Shown: positions 32,418 to 40,211 of the stretch, piece by piece | Layout of the letters: each line of letters begins with the position of its first letter | How positions within the stretch are numbered: position 1 is the first letter of the stretch | Made by a program: the position numbers and the translations under genes | The notes under the pieces: generated by a model | What the model was told of the DNA's origin: nothing | The model's input: only the letters and a program-made list of their open reading frames with translations | Database searches by the model: none | Source: Bryobacterales bacterium | Lineage (GTDB): Bacteria > Acidobacteriota > Terriglobia > Bryobacterales > Bryobacteraceae | DNA: 64,000 nucleotides | Direction: 5' to 3' | Assembly: GCA_016713735.1 (NCBI GenBank) | Contig: JADJOP010000019.1 | Span: 62,001-126,000, forward strand

Positions 32418-33425
32418 ATGCGCATCGCCATTTTCGTGCTTGTGGCCGCTTCGGCGGCGTTTGCTCAGATTTCGCCGCTCAAGGGGTGGACCCCGGGGCA
32501 GGGGTTCGGCTGGGTGTGGGGGCCGAACGATGAGGTGGGCTCGCTGAACGCGGTGGCCAATCCTGGCTATGTGTTGAAGGCCCTGCAGGCGGTGAAGACG
32601 GGCAAGACGTATGACCTGGGCGTGTTGTGCGATGCGAATTCGTACAAGTGGCCGGGACATTCGGCGACGAGCCTGGTGACGTTTCGCAGTCCGGAACTGA
32701 TCAAGCGCGATGCGGCGTCGAATCCGTTTGCGCAGCATCCGCGCGGGCTGGCGTGGCACTCGCTGGCGCTGTATGTGTCCGATAACCTGGGCACGCAGAT
32801 TGACGGGCTCGGGCATATCACGACGGGGGCGGACAACCACTGGTATAACGGGTTCAAAGAGGCGCAGCACGGGACTAACTTCGGCATCACGAAGGCCGAT
32901 GCGGACACGATTCCGCCGGTGATCCTGCGCGGGGTGTTGATCGACGTGGCGGGGTGGAAGGGCGTGGATGCGCTGCCGGGGAATTTCGCGATTGGTCCGG
33001 CGGAGCTGCAGGCGGCGCTGGCGAAGCAAAAAGTGACGCTGGAGCCTGGCGACGCGGTGCTTATCCGCACTGGCACATTGCGCTACTGGGGGGCGACGGG
33101 GGCCGGCCATGCCAAGCTGGCGGCGCATGATTCAGCGGGGCTGACGCTGGCCGGGGCGAAGTGGCTGGTGGAGCAGAAGGGCGTGGTGTTCATTGGCGGC
33201 GACACGAGCGGTGTGGAGGTGGGCGTGGACCCGGCTCTGCCGAAGAACGTGTCGAACGCGGTGCATGAGTATTTACTGGTGGAGCAGGGCGTGCATATCG
33301 GGGAGTTTCATAACCTGGAGGCGCTGGCGGCGAACCGGGTGTACCGCTTCACTTACTTCGCGACGACGAACCGGCTGAAGGGGGCGGTGGCGGGGACGGC
33401 GATGCGGCCCATTGCCATTGAATGA
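32418..33425 (+). CDS. Secreted cyclase-family (kynurenine-formamidase-like) hydrolase
   Basis: A 335-residue protein of the cyclase family (PF04199 type), which includes kynurenine formamidase and isatin hydrolase; members are Mn/Zn amidohydrolases. The signal peptide MRIAIFVLVAASAAFA is clear. The metal-binding segment reads LGTQIDGLGHITTG (family HxGTHxDxxxH with changes), then RGVLIDVAGWKG, EPGDAVLIRTGTLRYWG and FIGGDTSGVEV. The substrate is unknown. A second, lipoprotein-like member of the same family is encoded at 52395-53363. Confidence 0.85.
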   Translation: MRIAIFVLVAASAAFAQISPLKGWTPGQGFGWVWGPNDEVGSLNAVANPGYVLKALQAVKTGKTYDLGVLCDANSYKWPGHSATSLVTFRSPELIKRDAASNPFAQHPRGLAWHSLALYVSDNLGTQIDGLGHITTGADNHWYNGFKEAQHGTNFGITKADADTIPPVILRGVLIDVAGWKGVDALPGNFAIGPAELQAALAKQKVTLEPGDAVLIRTGTLRYWGATGAGHAKLAAHDSAGLTLAGAKWLVEQKGVVFIGGDTSGVEVGVDPALPKNVSNAVHEYLLVEQGVHIGEFHNLEALAANRVYRFTYFATTNRLKGAVAGTAMRPIAIE

Positions 33426-33430
33426 CCCGC

Positions 33431-33436
33431 TACACT
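33431..33436 (+). promoter_or_regulatory. Candidate -10 box TACACT for the DUF2059 gene
   Basis: TACACT ends six bases before the ATG at 33443 and lies just after the cyclase stop (33425). Confidence 0.4.
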
Positions 33437-33442
33437 GGGGGC

Positions 33443-33916
33443 ATGAAGTTACTGGCGGTTGTGATTGCCCTGAGTTCGGCGGCGGTGTTCGCGCAGGACG
33501 CGAAGCTAAGCGCGAGAGAAGTGAAGGTGGAGCAGCTGCTGACGCTCACCGGGGTGGATTCGCAGACCGACAAGTTGATGGACCAGATGTTCAAGATGGC
33601 GGTGGCGAACTTCCCGACCGATGCGCCACCGGAGGTGCGGGCGAAGTTGGAGGAGATGCAGACGAAGGTGTTTGCGCTGATTAGCGAGCGGATGAGCTGG
33701 CAGAAGATGAAGCCCGTGTATGTGAAGCTTTACGCCGAGGTGTACACGGATGAGGAACTGGATGGAATGATCGCGTTCTTTTCCAGCCCCGCGGGGCGTT
33801 CGATGACGGCGAAGAGCCCGATTCTGATGCAACGCTCGATGCAGGTGGTGCAATCGCTGATGGGGGAGGTTCTGCCGGAGATCAAACGGATCACGGCGGA
33901 GGCGGTGCGGCGGTAG
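33443..33916 (+). CDS. Secreted DUF2059-family protein
   Basis: A 157-residue helical protein with signal peptide MKLLAVVIALSSAAVFAQ. The mature part fits DUF2059: VEQLLTLTGVDSQTDKLMDQMF early, then KLYAEVYTDEELDGMIAFFSSPAGRSMTAKSPILMQ, the most conserved stretch of the family, and a final helix. Members are periplasmic proteins of unknown function. It follows the cyclase closely but has its own candidate -10 box. Confidence 0.85.
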   Translation: MKLLAVVIALSSAAVFAQDAKLSAREVKVEQLLTLTGVDSQTDKLMDQMFKMAVANFPTDAPPEVRAKLEEMQTKVFALISERMSWQKMKPVYVKLYAEVYTDEELDGMIAFFSSPAGRSMTAKSPILMQRSMQVVQSLMGEVLPEIKRITAEAVRR

Positions 33917-33930
33917 CGAGACGCGCGCAA

Positions 33931-34720
33931 CTACCAGCCCATTGACGCCATGCGGCGGTCGATGATGGCGGCGTATTTGTCCATGCGGGCGGGGCGGCGG
34001 CGGCGGGGGGAGGGGATGACGGCGGCGAGGCGGGCGGACTGGTCGCGGCCGAGGGCGGCAGCGCTGGCCCGGTAGTGGAAGCGGGCGGCGGCTTCGGCGC
34101 CGAAGACTCCGGGGCCCCATTCGATCACGTTGAGGTAGAGCTCGAGGACGCGCTGTTTGCCGAGGATCCAATCGGCGGCGGGGGCGAGGCCGAATTCGGC
34201 GACCTTGCGCAGCGGGTTGCCGTGGGTGGTGAAGAAGAGGTTCTTCACAAGCTGCTGGGTGATGGTGGAGCCGCCGCGGAAGGCGCTCGCCGTCTTCGAC
34301 GACGTCTTCGTAGATCTTGCCCAGTTCGTCGAAGTCGATGCCGTGATGTTGATAGAAGCGGCCATCCTCGGCGGCGATGACGGCGTGCTGGAGGTGGGGT
34401 GAGATTTTGCGCAGGGGGACGGCGGCGTGGCGCTTCTCATACTTGCCCTTGGCGAACCAGGATTCGACGCGGCGCTGGGCCTGGACCATGGTGACGGGCG
34501 GCGTGATCCACTTCATGAGCACGAGCGAGGAGAGGCAGGCGGCGGTCCAGGCGAGGAGGACGAAGAGCGTCCATTGGAGGGCACGGCGCCAGAGCGGGCC
34601 GCGATTGAGGCGGGTGTGGAGGCGGCTTCCCGCGCGGCGGGCTTTGCCGGCGGCGGCGCGCGCTTTACCGCTGCGTGAGGGCACGGCCCAACCCCCAGGC
34701 TTCCAGATCGGTGACGGCAT
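33931..34720 (-). pseudogene. mtgA: Monofunctional peptidoglycan glycosyltransferase, frameshifted
   Basis: Two overlapping minus-strand frames together encode a GT51 transglycosylase of about 262 residues, which polymerises lipid II into glycan strands at the inner membrane. The N-terminal frame has a basic start, one membrane helix (ALQWTLFVLLAWTAACLSSLVLM) and the active-site motif AAEDGRFYQHHGIDFDEL. After EDVVEDGE the reading frame must move by one base near 34285 to continue AFRGGSTITQQLVKNLFF, then RVLELYLNVIEWGPGVFG and AARFHYRASAAAL, all GT51 signatures. Deleting a single base (minus strand GAG-C-GCC) restores one protein, and no other lesion is seen. A sequencing error is plausible because the gene is otherwise pristine. 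Confidence 0.85.
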
Positions 34721-34825
34721 TCCCGGCGAGGCGCGCCGTGGCTGCCGCGCTGAGAGCTAGCCTCGTGACGCCCGGCACTGCCGCGGCCCACGTCCGACGA
34801 GTCAGGCACACCGGGCTGTTCCCTC

Positions 34826-35224
34826 TCAGTTCTTCTTGCTCTCTTCCAACTTCAGGTTGATGACGGCGTTCTGGCGCGAGTCGTAGACGCTGAGGGTCTT
34901 CTTGTCGCTGCTGGCGCCTTTGAAATCGGCCTTCAACTCGTAGTCGACGTTTTTGCCGAGGCCGTGGAAGAAGTAGTTTCCGTCGGCTTTGGTGATGTAG
35001 CTGCGGACGCGCAGGGTGCGTGTGTCCTTGACCTGCACCACGGCGCCTTCGACGGCCTGATCGTTTTGTCCGCGCACGGTGCCGGAGACGCTTCGGGTGG
35101 CCTCCTCCTTCTCCTTTTTGTCGCCCTTGAAGAACGGCGGCGGCTTCTGGCCCGGCGCCGGGGACTGCTGCGCCAGCGCCAGGAGAGCCGCGCTCACCAA
35201 GAGTGCCCACAATCGAAGCTTCAT
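34826..35224 (-). CDS. Secreted carboxypeptidase-regulatory-like domain protein
   Basis: A 132-residue exported protein: signal peptide MKLRLWALLVSAALLALAQ, a Lys/Glu/Pro-rich linker (PPPFFKGDKKEKEEA) and one transthyretin-like carboxypeptidase-regulatory domain (SVSGTVRGQNDQAVEGAVVQVKD, YITKADGNYFFHGL, YELKADFKG). Such Ig-like domains are common in acidobacterial secreted and TonB-dependent receptor proteins and act as binding or spacer modules. It overlaps the upstream gene by four bases (ATGA), so the two are coupled, and both are probably co-transcribed with the LysW-like gene. Confidence 0.8.
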   Translation of the reverse strand: MKLRLWALLVSAALLALAQQSPAPGQKPPPFFKGDKKEKEEATRSVSGTVRGQNDQAVEGAVVQVKDTRTLRVRSYITKADGNYFFHGLGKNVDYELKADFKGASSDKKTLSVYDSRQNAVINLKLEESKKN

Positions 35225-35610
35225 TTCTTCTCCGTGCTCATCAAAATGGAAATTTCCTTGCGCTCATCGATGCCCAGCTCAACCTGCTTTTCGACGGGCG
35301 CGTGGCCTTCGGCCTTGACGCGGACGACGTATTTGCCCAGCGCCGCCGGGACGCGGAAGGCGAACTCACCGCGGGCGTCCGAGCGCCCCTTCCACTCCTT
35401 CTTCTTCTTACCGTCGACTTCCCACACTACTATGAGTTCGACGCCGGCGAAGGAGAAGCCCGTTTCGCGAAAGACGGTGCCGGCGATGACGCCGAAGGAC
35501 TGAGCATCCTTCTCCTTCTTCTTGCCCGCGGCGAGGGCGGCGCTGAAGGCAAGCAGGGCCGGCGCGATCAGAGCGGACCTACGCGTGAGGAGATTACCAC
35601 TCTTCCTCAT
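35221..35610 (-). CDS. Exported carboxypeptidase-regulatory-like protein, lysine-rich
   Basis: A 129-residue protein starting MRKSGNLLTRRSALIAPALLAFSAALAAG, a signal with a twin-arginine flavour. A strongly basic KKKEKD stretch follows, then one carboxypeptidase-regulatory-like domain (VIAGTVFRETGFSFAGVELIV, SDARGEFAFRVP, YVVRVKAEGHAP). It is the middle gene of a three-gene minus-strand cluster. Its 5' end overlaps the acidic-tail gene by 17 bases and its 3' end overlaps the next gene by four. The frame continues upstream to 35703, but that would be antisense-like low complexity opposite the acid codons, so ATG 35610 is chosen. Confidence 0.75.
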   Translation of the reverse strand: MRKSGNLLTRRSALIAPALLAFSAALAAGKKKEKDAQSFGVIAGTVFRETGFSFAGVELIVVWEVDGKKKKEWKGRSDARGEFAFRVPAALGKYVVRVKAEGHAPVEKQVELGIDERKEISILMSTEKK

Positions 35611-35824
35611 CTTCCTCCTCTTCCTCGTCTTCGTCTTCGTCCTCGTCCTCGAAGTCCTCGTCTTCTTCCTCGTAGTCGTCCTCGTCGTCCGAGGCCAACT
35701 CAAGCGGGTCCAATGACACCACGCTCAAGCTCTTCCCGCACTCGTCGCAGGAAATCGAGTCCCCCTCATCGAGTTCGTCGGTATCGACATCGATTATCGC
35801 GTCACACAAGGGACAATTGACCAT
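35594..35824 (-). CDS. LysW-like zinc-ribbon protein with hyper-acidic C-terminal tail
   Basis: A 76-residue protein. Residues 1-45 resemble the amino-group carrier LysW/ArgW: a zinc ribbon C4-x2-C7 and C26-x2-C29 with SVVSLDPLEL following, as in LysW. In LysW the protein then ends in EDWGE and carries the growing substrate on its last Glu. Here residues 46-76 are almost entirely Asp/Glu and the last residues are EEEW. No lysX/argX ligase or other carrier-dependent enzyme is encoded nearby, so carrier function is doubtful. GAGG lies 8-12 bases before the ATG. First gene of a coupled cluster with two exported carboxypeptidase-regulatory-like proteins. Confidence 0.75.
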   Translation of the reverse strand: MVNCPLCDAIIDVDTDELDEGDSISCDECGKSLSVVSLDPLELASDDEDDYEEEDEDFEDEDEDEDEEEEEDEEEW

Positions 35825-35914
35825 ACCGTTACCTCACGGCCTCCTTTATCAGGCGCGCCCGGCTGGACTCGCGCTCCACCTCGCACCCCAGCCCATGCCC
35901 GGACACACGCATAC

Positions 35915-35942
35915 TCCTTTATACAAGACTTCCTTTATACAA
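35915..35942. promoter_or_regulatory. 12-bp direct repeats upstream of the LysW-like gene
   Basis: On the minus strand TTGTATAAAGGA occurs twice (35942-35931 and 35926-35915), 16 bp apart. A third partial copy ATAAAGGA lies at 35849-35842. Each contains a TATAAA that could act as a -10 element; alternatively they are direct-repeat regulator sites. They sit 90-118 bp upstream of the ATG at 35824 in an otherwise gene-free stretch. Confidence 0.5.
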
Positions 35943-35971
35943 AACATCTCACCGGACGCGATAGCCCGCCC

Positions 35972-36475
35972 CTACTTTTTTGCCTGGCGCCGGCGGGTGG
36001 TGGGCGGCGTCAACCCCTTGAGCCGCATGCAGGCGAACAGTTGCGCGAGGTGGGTGAGTTCATGTTCCTTGACGAACTGGAGGAATTCGAGGCGGGTCAT
36101 GTCTTCGCCGGTCCACTTCTTGACCATGCCGGCCCACCATTCGGGGCTCTGGCTGCGCAGTTCGTCGATGCGGGCCGCGGTGAGGCTTTGCAGTTCCGAG
36201 GCCAGGGCGGGCAGCGGGATGTCCGCGGGGAGCCCTGGTGACCAGCGGGGCATCTCCTGGCGAAACCCCTCGCGGGCGTAGTCGGTTTCGCCGCTGAGGA
36301 GGATGCCGGTGAGGATGTGGCCGGCCTCGGCGATGTGGCGGGCGATTTCGGCGAAGGTCATCACCTCGGGGGCGAGGCGGAAGGCGCCTTCGGTTTCGGG
36401 CCACTCCTGGACGGCCTCGACGGCATAGAGGCGCGTCTGGCGCCAGGACTCAAGAACGAATTCGGGACGGACCAT
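35972..36475 (-). CDS. DinB-family protein
   Basis: A 167-residue four-helix-bundle protein of the DinB/YfiT-like superfamily, whose members are metal-dependent thiol transferases or undefined stress proteins. Metal-ligand histidines appear at ARHIAEAGHILTGIL (helix 2) and KEHELTHLAQLF (helix 4), as expected for the family's His triad. The tail ends in a basic cluster RRRQAKK. It starts six bases downstream of the larE stop on the minus strand, so the two are likely co-transcribed with larE first. Confidence 0.82.
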   Translation of the reverse strand: MVRPEFVLESWRQTRLYAVEAVQEWPETEGAFRLAPEVMTFAEIARHIAEAGHILTGILLSGETDYAREGFRQEMPRWSPGLPADIPLPALASELQSLTAARIDELRSQSPEWWAGMVKKWTGEDMTRLEFLQFVKEHELTHLAQLFACMRLKGLTPPTTRRRQAKK

Positions 36476-36481
36476 GCGTTC

Positions 36482-37357
36482 CTACTTCTCCCCCACGGGC
36501 TTCATGCCGAGAGCGGCGTTGAGCGAGCCCTGGCGGTAGCCTTCGAGGTCGAGCGTGACGTAGTGGAAGCCGAGGGGCTTGAAGATGGCCGTGAGCCGGC
36601 CGGCCATTTGCATGTCGAGGGCGCGGGGCATTTCGGCGGGGTCGATTTCGAGGCGCACGAGCTGGTCGTGGAAGCGCACGCGGAACTGGCGGAAGCCGAG
36701 GGCGCGCATGGCCTCTTCGCCGGCCTCGATGGTCTTGATGGTGCCGACGGTGACGGGCGTGCCGTAGGGCACGCGGGAGCTGAGGCAGGCGGCGGCGGGG
36801 CGGTCCCAGAAAGGCAGGCCGGCGCGGCGGGCCAGCTCGCGGATTTCGGCTTTGCGCAGGCCGGCTTCGACGAGCGGGGCCTTCACCTGGTGGATCTTGG
36901 CGGCTTGCTGGCCGGGGCGATAGTCGCCGAGGTCGTCCTGGTTGACGCCGTAGACGATGTGGGTGAGGCCGCGGGCAGCGGCGACTTCTTCGAGGCGGGT
37001 GAAGAGTTCGTCCTTGCAGTGGAAGCAGCGGTTGGCGTCGTTCTTGACGTAGTCGGGGTTGTCGAACTCGCGGGTTTCGATGATTTCGTGGCGGAAGCCG
37101 CAGAGGTGGGCGTATTCGGCGGCGTCGCGCTTGTGGGATTCGGGGATGGAGGCCGAGTCGGCGGTGATGGCGACGGCTTTGTCGCCGAGGGCGCGGGCTG
37201 CGGCCCAGGCCAGATACGCCGAATCGGTGCCGCCGGAGTAAGCGACGATGACTTCGCCGAGTGAGCGGAGGATGTCGAAGAGCTTCGCTTCCTTCGCATC
37301 GAGGGAGGCGGTGTCGGGAGGCGGAGACGGAGCGCCCAGTGTAACCAGTGTCGCCAT
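36482..37357 (-). CDS. larE: LarE-type ATP-dependent sacrificial sulfur transferase
   Basis: A 291-residue PP-loop enzyme. LarE adenylates its nicotinate-dinucleotide substrate and donates sulfur from its own active-site cysteine to build the nickel-pincer cofactor of lactate racemase. The PP-loop VAYSGGTDSAYLA (about 36-48), RCFHCKDELF and the sacrificial Cys in AACLSSRVPYGT are present. ATG 37357 gives the natural start; a longer open frame upstream is shadow. TATCAT ends seven bases upstream. The partner genes larB, larC and a LarA racemase are not in the window, so it may serve another LarA-like enzyme or be encoded apart. Confidence 0.88.
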   Translation of the reverse strand: MATLVTLGAPSPPPDTASLDAKEAKLFDILRSLGEVIVAYSGGTDSAYLAWAAARALGDKAVAITADSASIPESHKRDAAEYAHLCGFRHEIIETREFDNPDYVKNDANRCFHCKDELFTRLEEVAAARGLTHIVYGVNQDDLGDYRPGQQAAKIHQVKAPLVEAGLRKAEIRELARRAGLPFWDRPAAACLSSRVPYGTPVTVGTIKTIEAGEEAMRALGFRQFRVRFHDQLVRLEIDPAEMPRALDMQMAGRLTAIFKPLGFHYVTLDLEGYRQGSLNAALGMKPVGEK

Positions 37358-37364
37358 ACCCCGG

Positions 37365-37370
37365 ATGATA
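37365..37370 (-). promoter_or_regulatory. Candidate -10 box TATCAT for larE
   Basis: On the minus strand TATCAT ends seven bases before the larE ATG (37357), with only GC-rich bases between and no Shine-Dalgarno. Confidence 0.4.
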
Positions 37371-37451
37371 GCATCCGGGGAGAGGGCGAAACAGGGCTGC
37401 ACTGGAGCGGCCCTGGGGCTGTACGCGACAGGCGCTAGGGCGAAGCGGTTG

Positions 37452-38882
37452 CTAGGGCGCCCCCGGGGCTGGCGCGTTGGTGGCGGAGATGGCGTAGAGA
37501 GCTTCGCCGACGCGCCAGTACATGCGGCCGGGCTCGATGGCTGGGGTGGCGTAGATGCCGGCTTCGAAGTCGTTGAGGGCGAGGATTTCCCAGTCGCCGG
37601 TGGCGCGGAGGACGACGACTTTGCCGTGTTCGCTGGCGATGTAGACCTTGCCGTCGACGCCGATGGGGGAGGAATAGAAGTCCTCAAGGGCTCCGGTGAG
37701 GCGGCCGATTTTGAGGACGGCTCCGGTTTTGGCGTCGAGGGTGGTGGCGATGCCGCCGCTGCGGATGAGGTAGACGACGCCGTTGTAGATCAGAGGCGCG
37801 GGGACGTCGGGGAGCGATTTTTCATAGCGCCAGAGGACGTGCGATTCGGTGACGTCGCCCGAGCCGCCAAGGCGGACGGCCATGATGCTGTTGCGCGAGG
37901 CGCGGCGGGAGCGGAAGAACTTCCATTCGCGCTCGTTGAGGAAGCCGTCGCGGTCGAGGTCGACGGCGCGCCAGGTGCCGGTGGGCTGCCAGGGCTGGGG
38001 GAGTTCGGTTGGGGCGAGCTTGCCGTCGCGGTTGGCGTCGGCGGCAGCGGTGACTTCGGCGAAGGAGGGGAGTTCGACCTGCTGGCCGGTGTCGTTGCCG
38101 GGGGTCCAGCCGTTGAAGTAGACGACGCCGTTGGCGATGACGGGCATGGATTTGGGCTGGCAGGTGAGGCCGCGGACCCACCAGACGGGTTTGCCATCGG
38201 CGACCGAATAGGCGGTGAGCTGGTAGGAGCCGGCGGCGATCACTTGGGGGCCGCCGGGAGCGTCGCGCCAGACGACGGGTGTGGAGTAGCCATTGCTGAC
38301 ATCGCGCGGATGCTGCCAGGCGCGCTTGCCGGTGGCGGCGTCGACGGCGAGGAGGAAGCCGTCGGTGTCCTGGTCGCAGACGAGGAGGATGCGGCCGGCG
38401 GCGTAGACGGGCGAGGCGGCCACGCCGTGGAGGTTGTTGAAGGGGCCGAGGGGGAGGCGCCATTTTTCGCGGCCGGCGGCGGTGTAGGCGATGAGGCCGA
38501 ATTCGCTGAAGAAGGCGTAGACGTCGCGGCCGTCGGTGACCAGGGTGGGGGCGGCGCTGTGGTTGAGGGTGTGCATGCCTTCGCGGCGGGGGGCAGTGAG
38601 GGCGCGGCGCCAGAGGAGCTTGCCTGAGGCGCGGTCGAGACAGAGGACGAGGAGTTGATCGCCTTCCGAGGCGGTGAGGAAGAGGCGATCACCGGCGAGC
38701 ACGGGGGAGGACTTGCCCATGGGAACGGGGGTCTTCCAGAGGACGTGTTTATCTGGGCCGAACTCGACGGGGAAGCGGCCGCAGTTGGGGCAGAGGCCGG
38801 AACCATCGGGGCCGCGCAGTTGAGGCCAGTCGGCGCTTGAGGCGGCGAGGGCGAAGAACAGCATTCCCAGTAGCCAACGCAT
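37452..38882 (-). CDS. Exported PQQ-like beta-propeller protein with EF-hand insertion
   Basis: A 476-residue secreted protein with signal MRWLLGMLFFALAASSA. It starts WPQLRGPDGSG, typical of outer-membrane-biogenesis/PQQ-like propellers, and shows repeated blades such as SSPVLAGDRLFLTAS, DRASGKLLWRR, DAATGKRAWQH and AKTGAVLKIGRL. An insertion around residues 279-325 has two EF-hand-like loops (DANRDGKLAPTEL and DLDRDGFLNEREW) likely to bind calcium. No quinoprotein active-site signature is visible, so it is probably a binding or scaffold propeller rather than a dehydrogenase. Widespread in Planctomycetes and Acidobacteria; function unknown. Confidence 0.85.
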   Translation of the reverse strand: MRWLLGMLFFALAASSADWPQLRGPDGSGLCPNCGRFPVEFGPDKHVLWKTPVPMGKSSPVLAGDRLFLTASEGDQLLVLCLDRASGKLLWRRALTAPRREGMHTLNHSAAPTLVTDGRDVYAFFSEFGLIAYTAAGREKWRLPLGPFNNLHGVAASPVYAAGRILLVCDQDTDGFLLAVDAATGKRAWQHPRDVSNGYSTPVVWRDAPGGPQVIAAGSYQLTAYSVADGKPVWWVRGLTCQPKSMPVIANGVVYFNGWTPGNDTGQQVELPSFAEVTAAADANRDGKLAPTELPQPWQPTGTWRAVDLDRDGFLNEREWKFFRSRRASRNSIMAVRLGGSGDVTESHVLWRYEKSLPDVPAPLIYNGVVYLIRSGGIATTLDAKTGAVLKIGRLTGALEDFYSSPIGVDGKVYIASEHGKVVVLRATGDWEILALNDFEAGIYATPAIEPGRMYWRVGEALYAISATNAPAPGAP

Positions 38883-38913
38883 ATGTCAGCTACTTATCGT
38901 AAGCCTGTTGCGG

Positions 38914-39930
38914 TCAGGAGATGCAGACGAGGCCACGGCCCTCGGTTTTGGCCTGGCGGAGGTTGGCTTCGGCGCGGCGCATGAGGGAGTCGACGGTATC
39001 GCCTGAAGAGGCGTGGCAACCGCCGACGCTGAGGGTGACGCTGAACTGGCCCGCCTCATCGCAGACGCGGCTCCAGGCGACGAGTTCGCTGAGACGGTGG
39101 GCGAGACAGGTGAGGGCGCTGGGTTCGAGGCCCTCGACGATGGCGGCAAAGGCGCTGTCGCCCCAGCGTGCGAGCAGATCGAAGCGCCGGAGGGCGGCGG
39201 CGAGCGAGGACGAAGAGACGCGGAGGGCGGTGTCGCCGGCGGACTGGCCACGGATCCAGTTGACGTCGGCCAGGCCGTCGAGGTCGGCGAGCAGCACGGC
39301 GAAGTCTTGCCCTTCGCGCTCCTTGCGTGCCAGTGCTTCGACGAGGCCGCCTTCTGCGAAACGACGGCTGCCGAAGCCGGTGAGGCGGTCGACGAGGGCT
39401 GTTTCGCGGAGGCGGGCGAGCCGGTCGACGCAGGCCAAGCCGTCGCAGGCCGCCCGGAACAAGCGGACCTCACCGACGACGCGACCACGCGCATCGAGGA
39501 GGGGAGACCTGCGCATTCTGACGGCCACGGCGTAGCCCTCCTTGTGACGCAGAAACAGGCTTGCCCGCCGCAGTGTGCGCCCGTGGGCGATGGCCCGCGC
39601 CGGGCACCCTTGCGCGCAACGCTCACAGCCATGGCGCCGCCACTCGTGCAGCATCTGGTCGCCGAAGTCGCGCCCCACCATCTCGCCGCCGGTATACCCG
39701 CTGATCTCCTCGGCGGCGCGGTTCCAAAAGAGCACGCGGTCAGCGCGTCCGACAAAGCAGACGCCTTCGTCGATTTCGTCGAGGATCTGACGGAATAACT
39801 CCGGTTCGCGGAACATCTCGGCGGCGCGGGCCCACATGGCGGCCAGGCGGGCGGCGCGGTCCTGCTCGGTCTCGGCGAAGCGCGAGCGGGGCGGCTCTTG
39901 GATCTCCACCAGATCATGCAAGCGTGCCAT
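38914..39930 (-). CDS. PAS-GGDEF protein with degenerate active site
   Basis: A 338-residue cytosolic protein. A PAS domain (about 40-165) contains LDEIDEGVCFVGRADRVLFWNRAAEEISGYT and a Cys-rich insert CERCAQGCPARA that could bind a metal or act in redox sensing. A GGDEF-type domain follows (about 180-335): LTGFGSRR, LADLDGLADVN and the signature position. That position reads RWGDSAF (residues 255-261) instead of RxGGDEF, with the catalytic Glu lost. It is therefore probably not a diguanylate cyclase; degenerate domains often act as GTP or c-di-GMP sensors. No EAL domain. The Cys-containing PAS is the more interesting part. Confidence 0.82.
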   Translation of the reverse strand: MARLHDLVEIQEPPRSRFAETEQDRAARLAAMWARAAEMFREPELFRQILDEIDEGVCFVGRADRVLFWNRAAEEISGYTGGEMVGRDFGDQMLHEWRRHGCERCAQGCPARAIAHGRTLRRASLFLRHKEGYAVAVRMRRSPLLDARGRVVGEVRLFRAACDGLACVDRLARLRETALVDRLTGFGSRRFAEGGLVEALARKEREGQDFAVLLADLDGLADVNWIRGQSAGDTALRVSSSSLAAALRRFDLLARWGDSAFAAIVEGLEPSALTCLAHRLSELVAWSRVCDEAGQFSVTLSVGGCHASSGDTVDSLMRRAEANLRQAKTEGRGLVCIS

Positions 39931-40211
39931 GGCCGAATTTCACCTTCCCTTCCAGATCGGCTACGACGGGTAGTTTTTGAGGAATATTCTGACCGCGGAC
40001 GCGGGCGAAGGGGCCGGCGGCGCGGGCTGAGGCGGGCTGGCGGAAGAGTTGGCGGCGCGGCCGTCGGCGGGTGGGTGGAGCGGGCTGAGGAGGGCAGGTG
40101 GAAGGGCCGGCGGAGCGGGCTGCGGCGGATAGATCGAGCGGCTGGCGGCGGGCGGACGGAGCGGCCGGCGGCGGTGAGTCCGGGGCCACGGTTCGATATA
40201 CTGCCCGCAAT
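39931..40211. other. Gene-free GC-rich intergenic region between divergent genes
   Basis: The 281-bp gap between the PAS-GGDEF gene and the oxidoreductase gene is about 75% G+C. It is made of imperfect repeats of GGCGG/GAGCGGGCTG type (for example GCCGGCGGCGCGGGCTGAGG and GCCGGCGGAGCGGGCTGCGG). No gene is supported in any frame. Its right end holds the candidate -10 box TATACT. Confidence 0.6.
40197..40202 (+). promoter_or_regulatory. Candidate -10 box TATACT for the oxidoreductase gene
   Basis: TATACT ends nine bases before the ATG at 40212, following 250 bp of very GC-rich sequence. Confidence 0.45.

Noticed and set aside
13858..35824. LysW-dependent lysine synthesis joining lysA and the LysW-like gene
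   Set aside because: lysA belongs to the diaminopimelate route, which does not use LysW, and the LysW-like protein lacks the functional terminus.
36317..37264. Plus-strand frame opposite larE and dinB with Gly/Glu/Val-rich protein
   Set aside because: Antisense to two genes with intact catalytic motifs.
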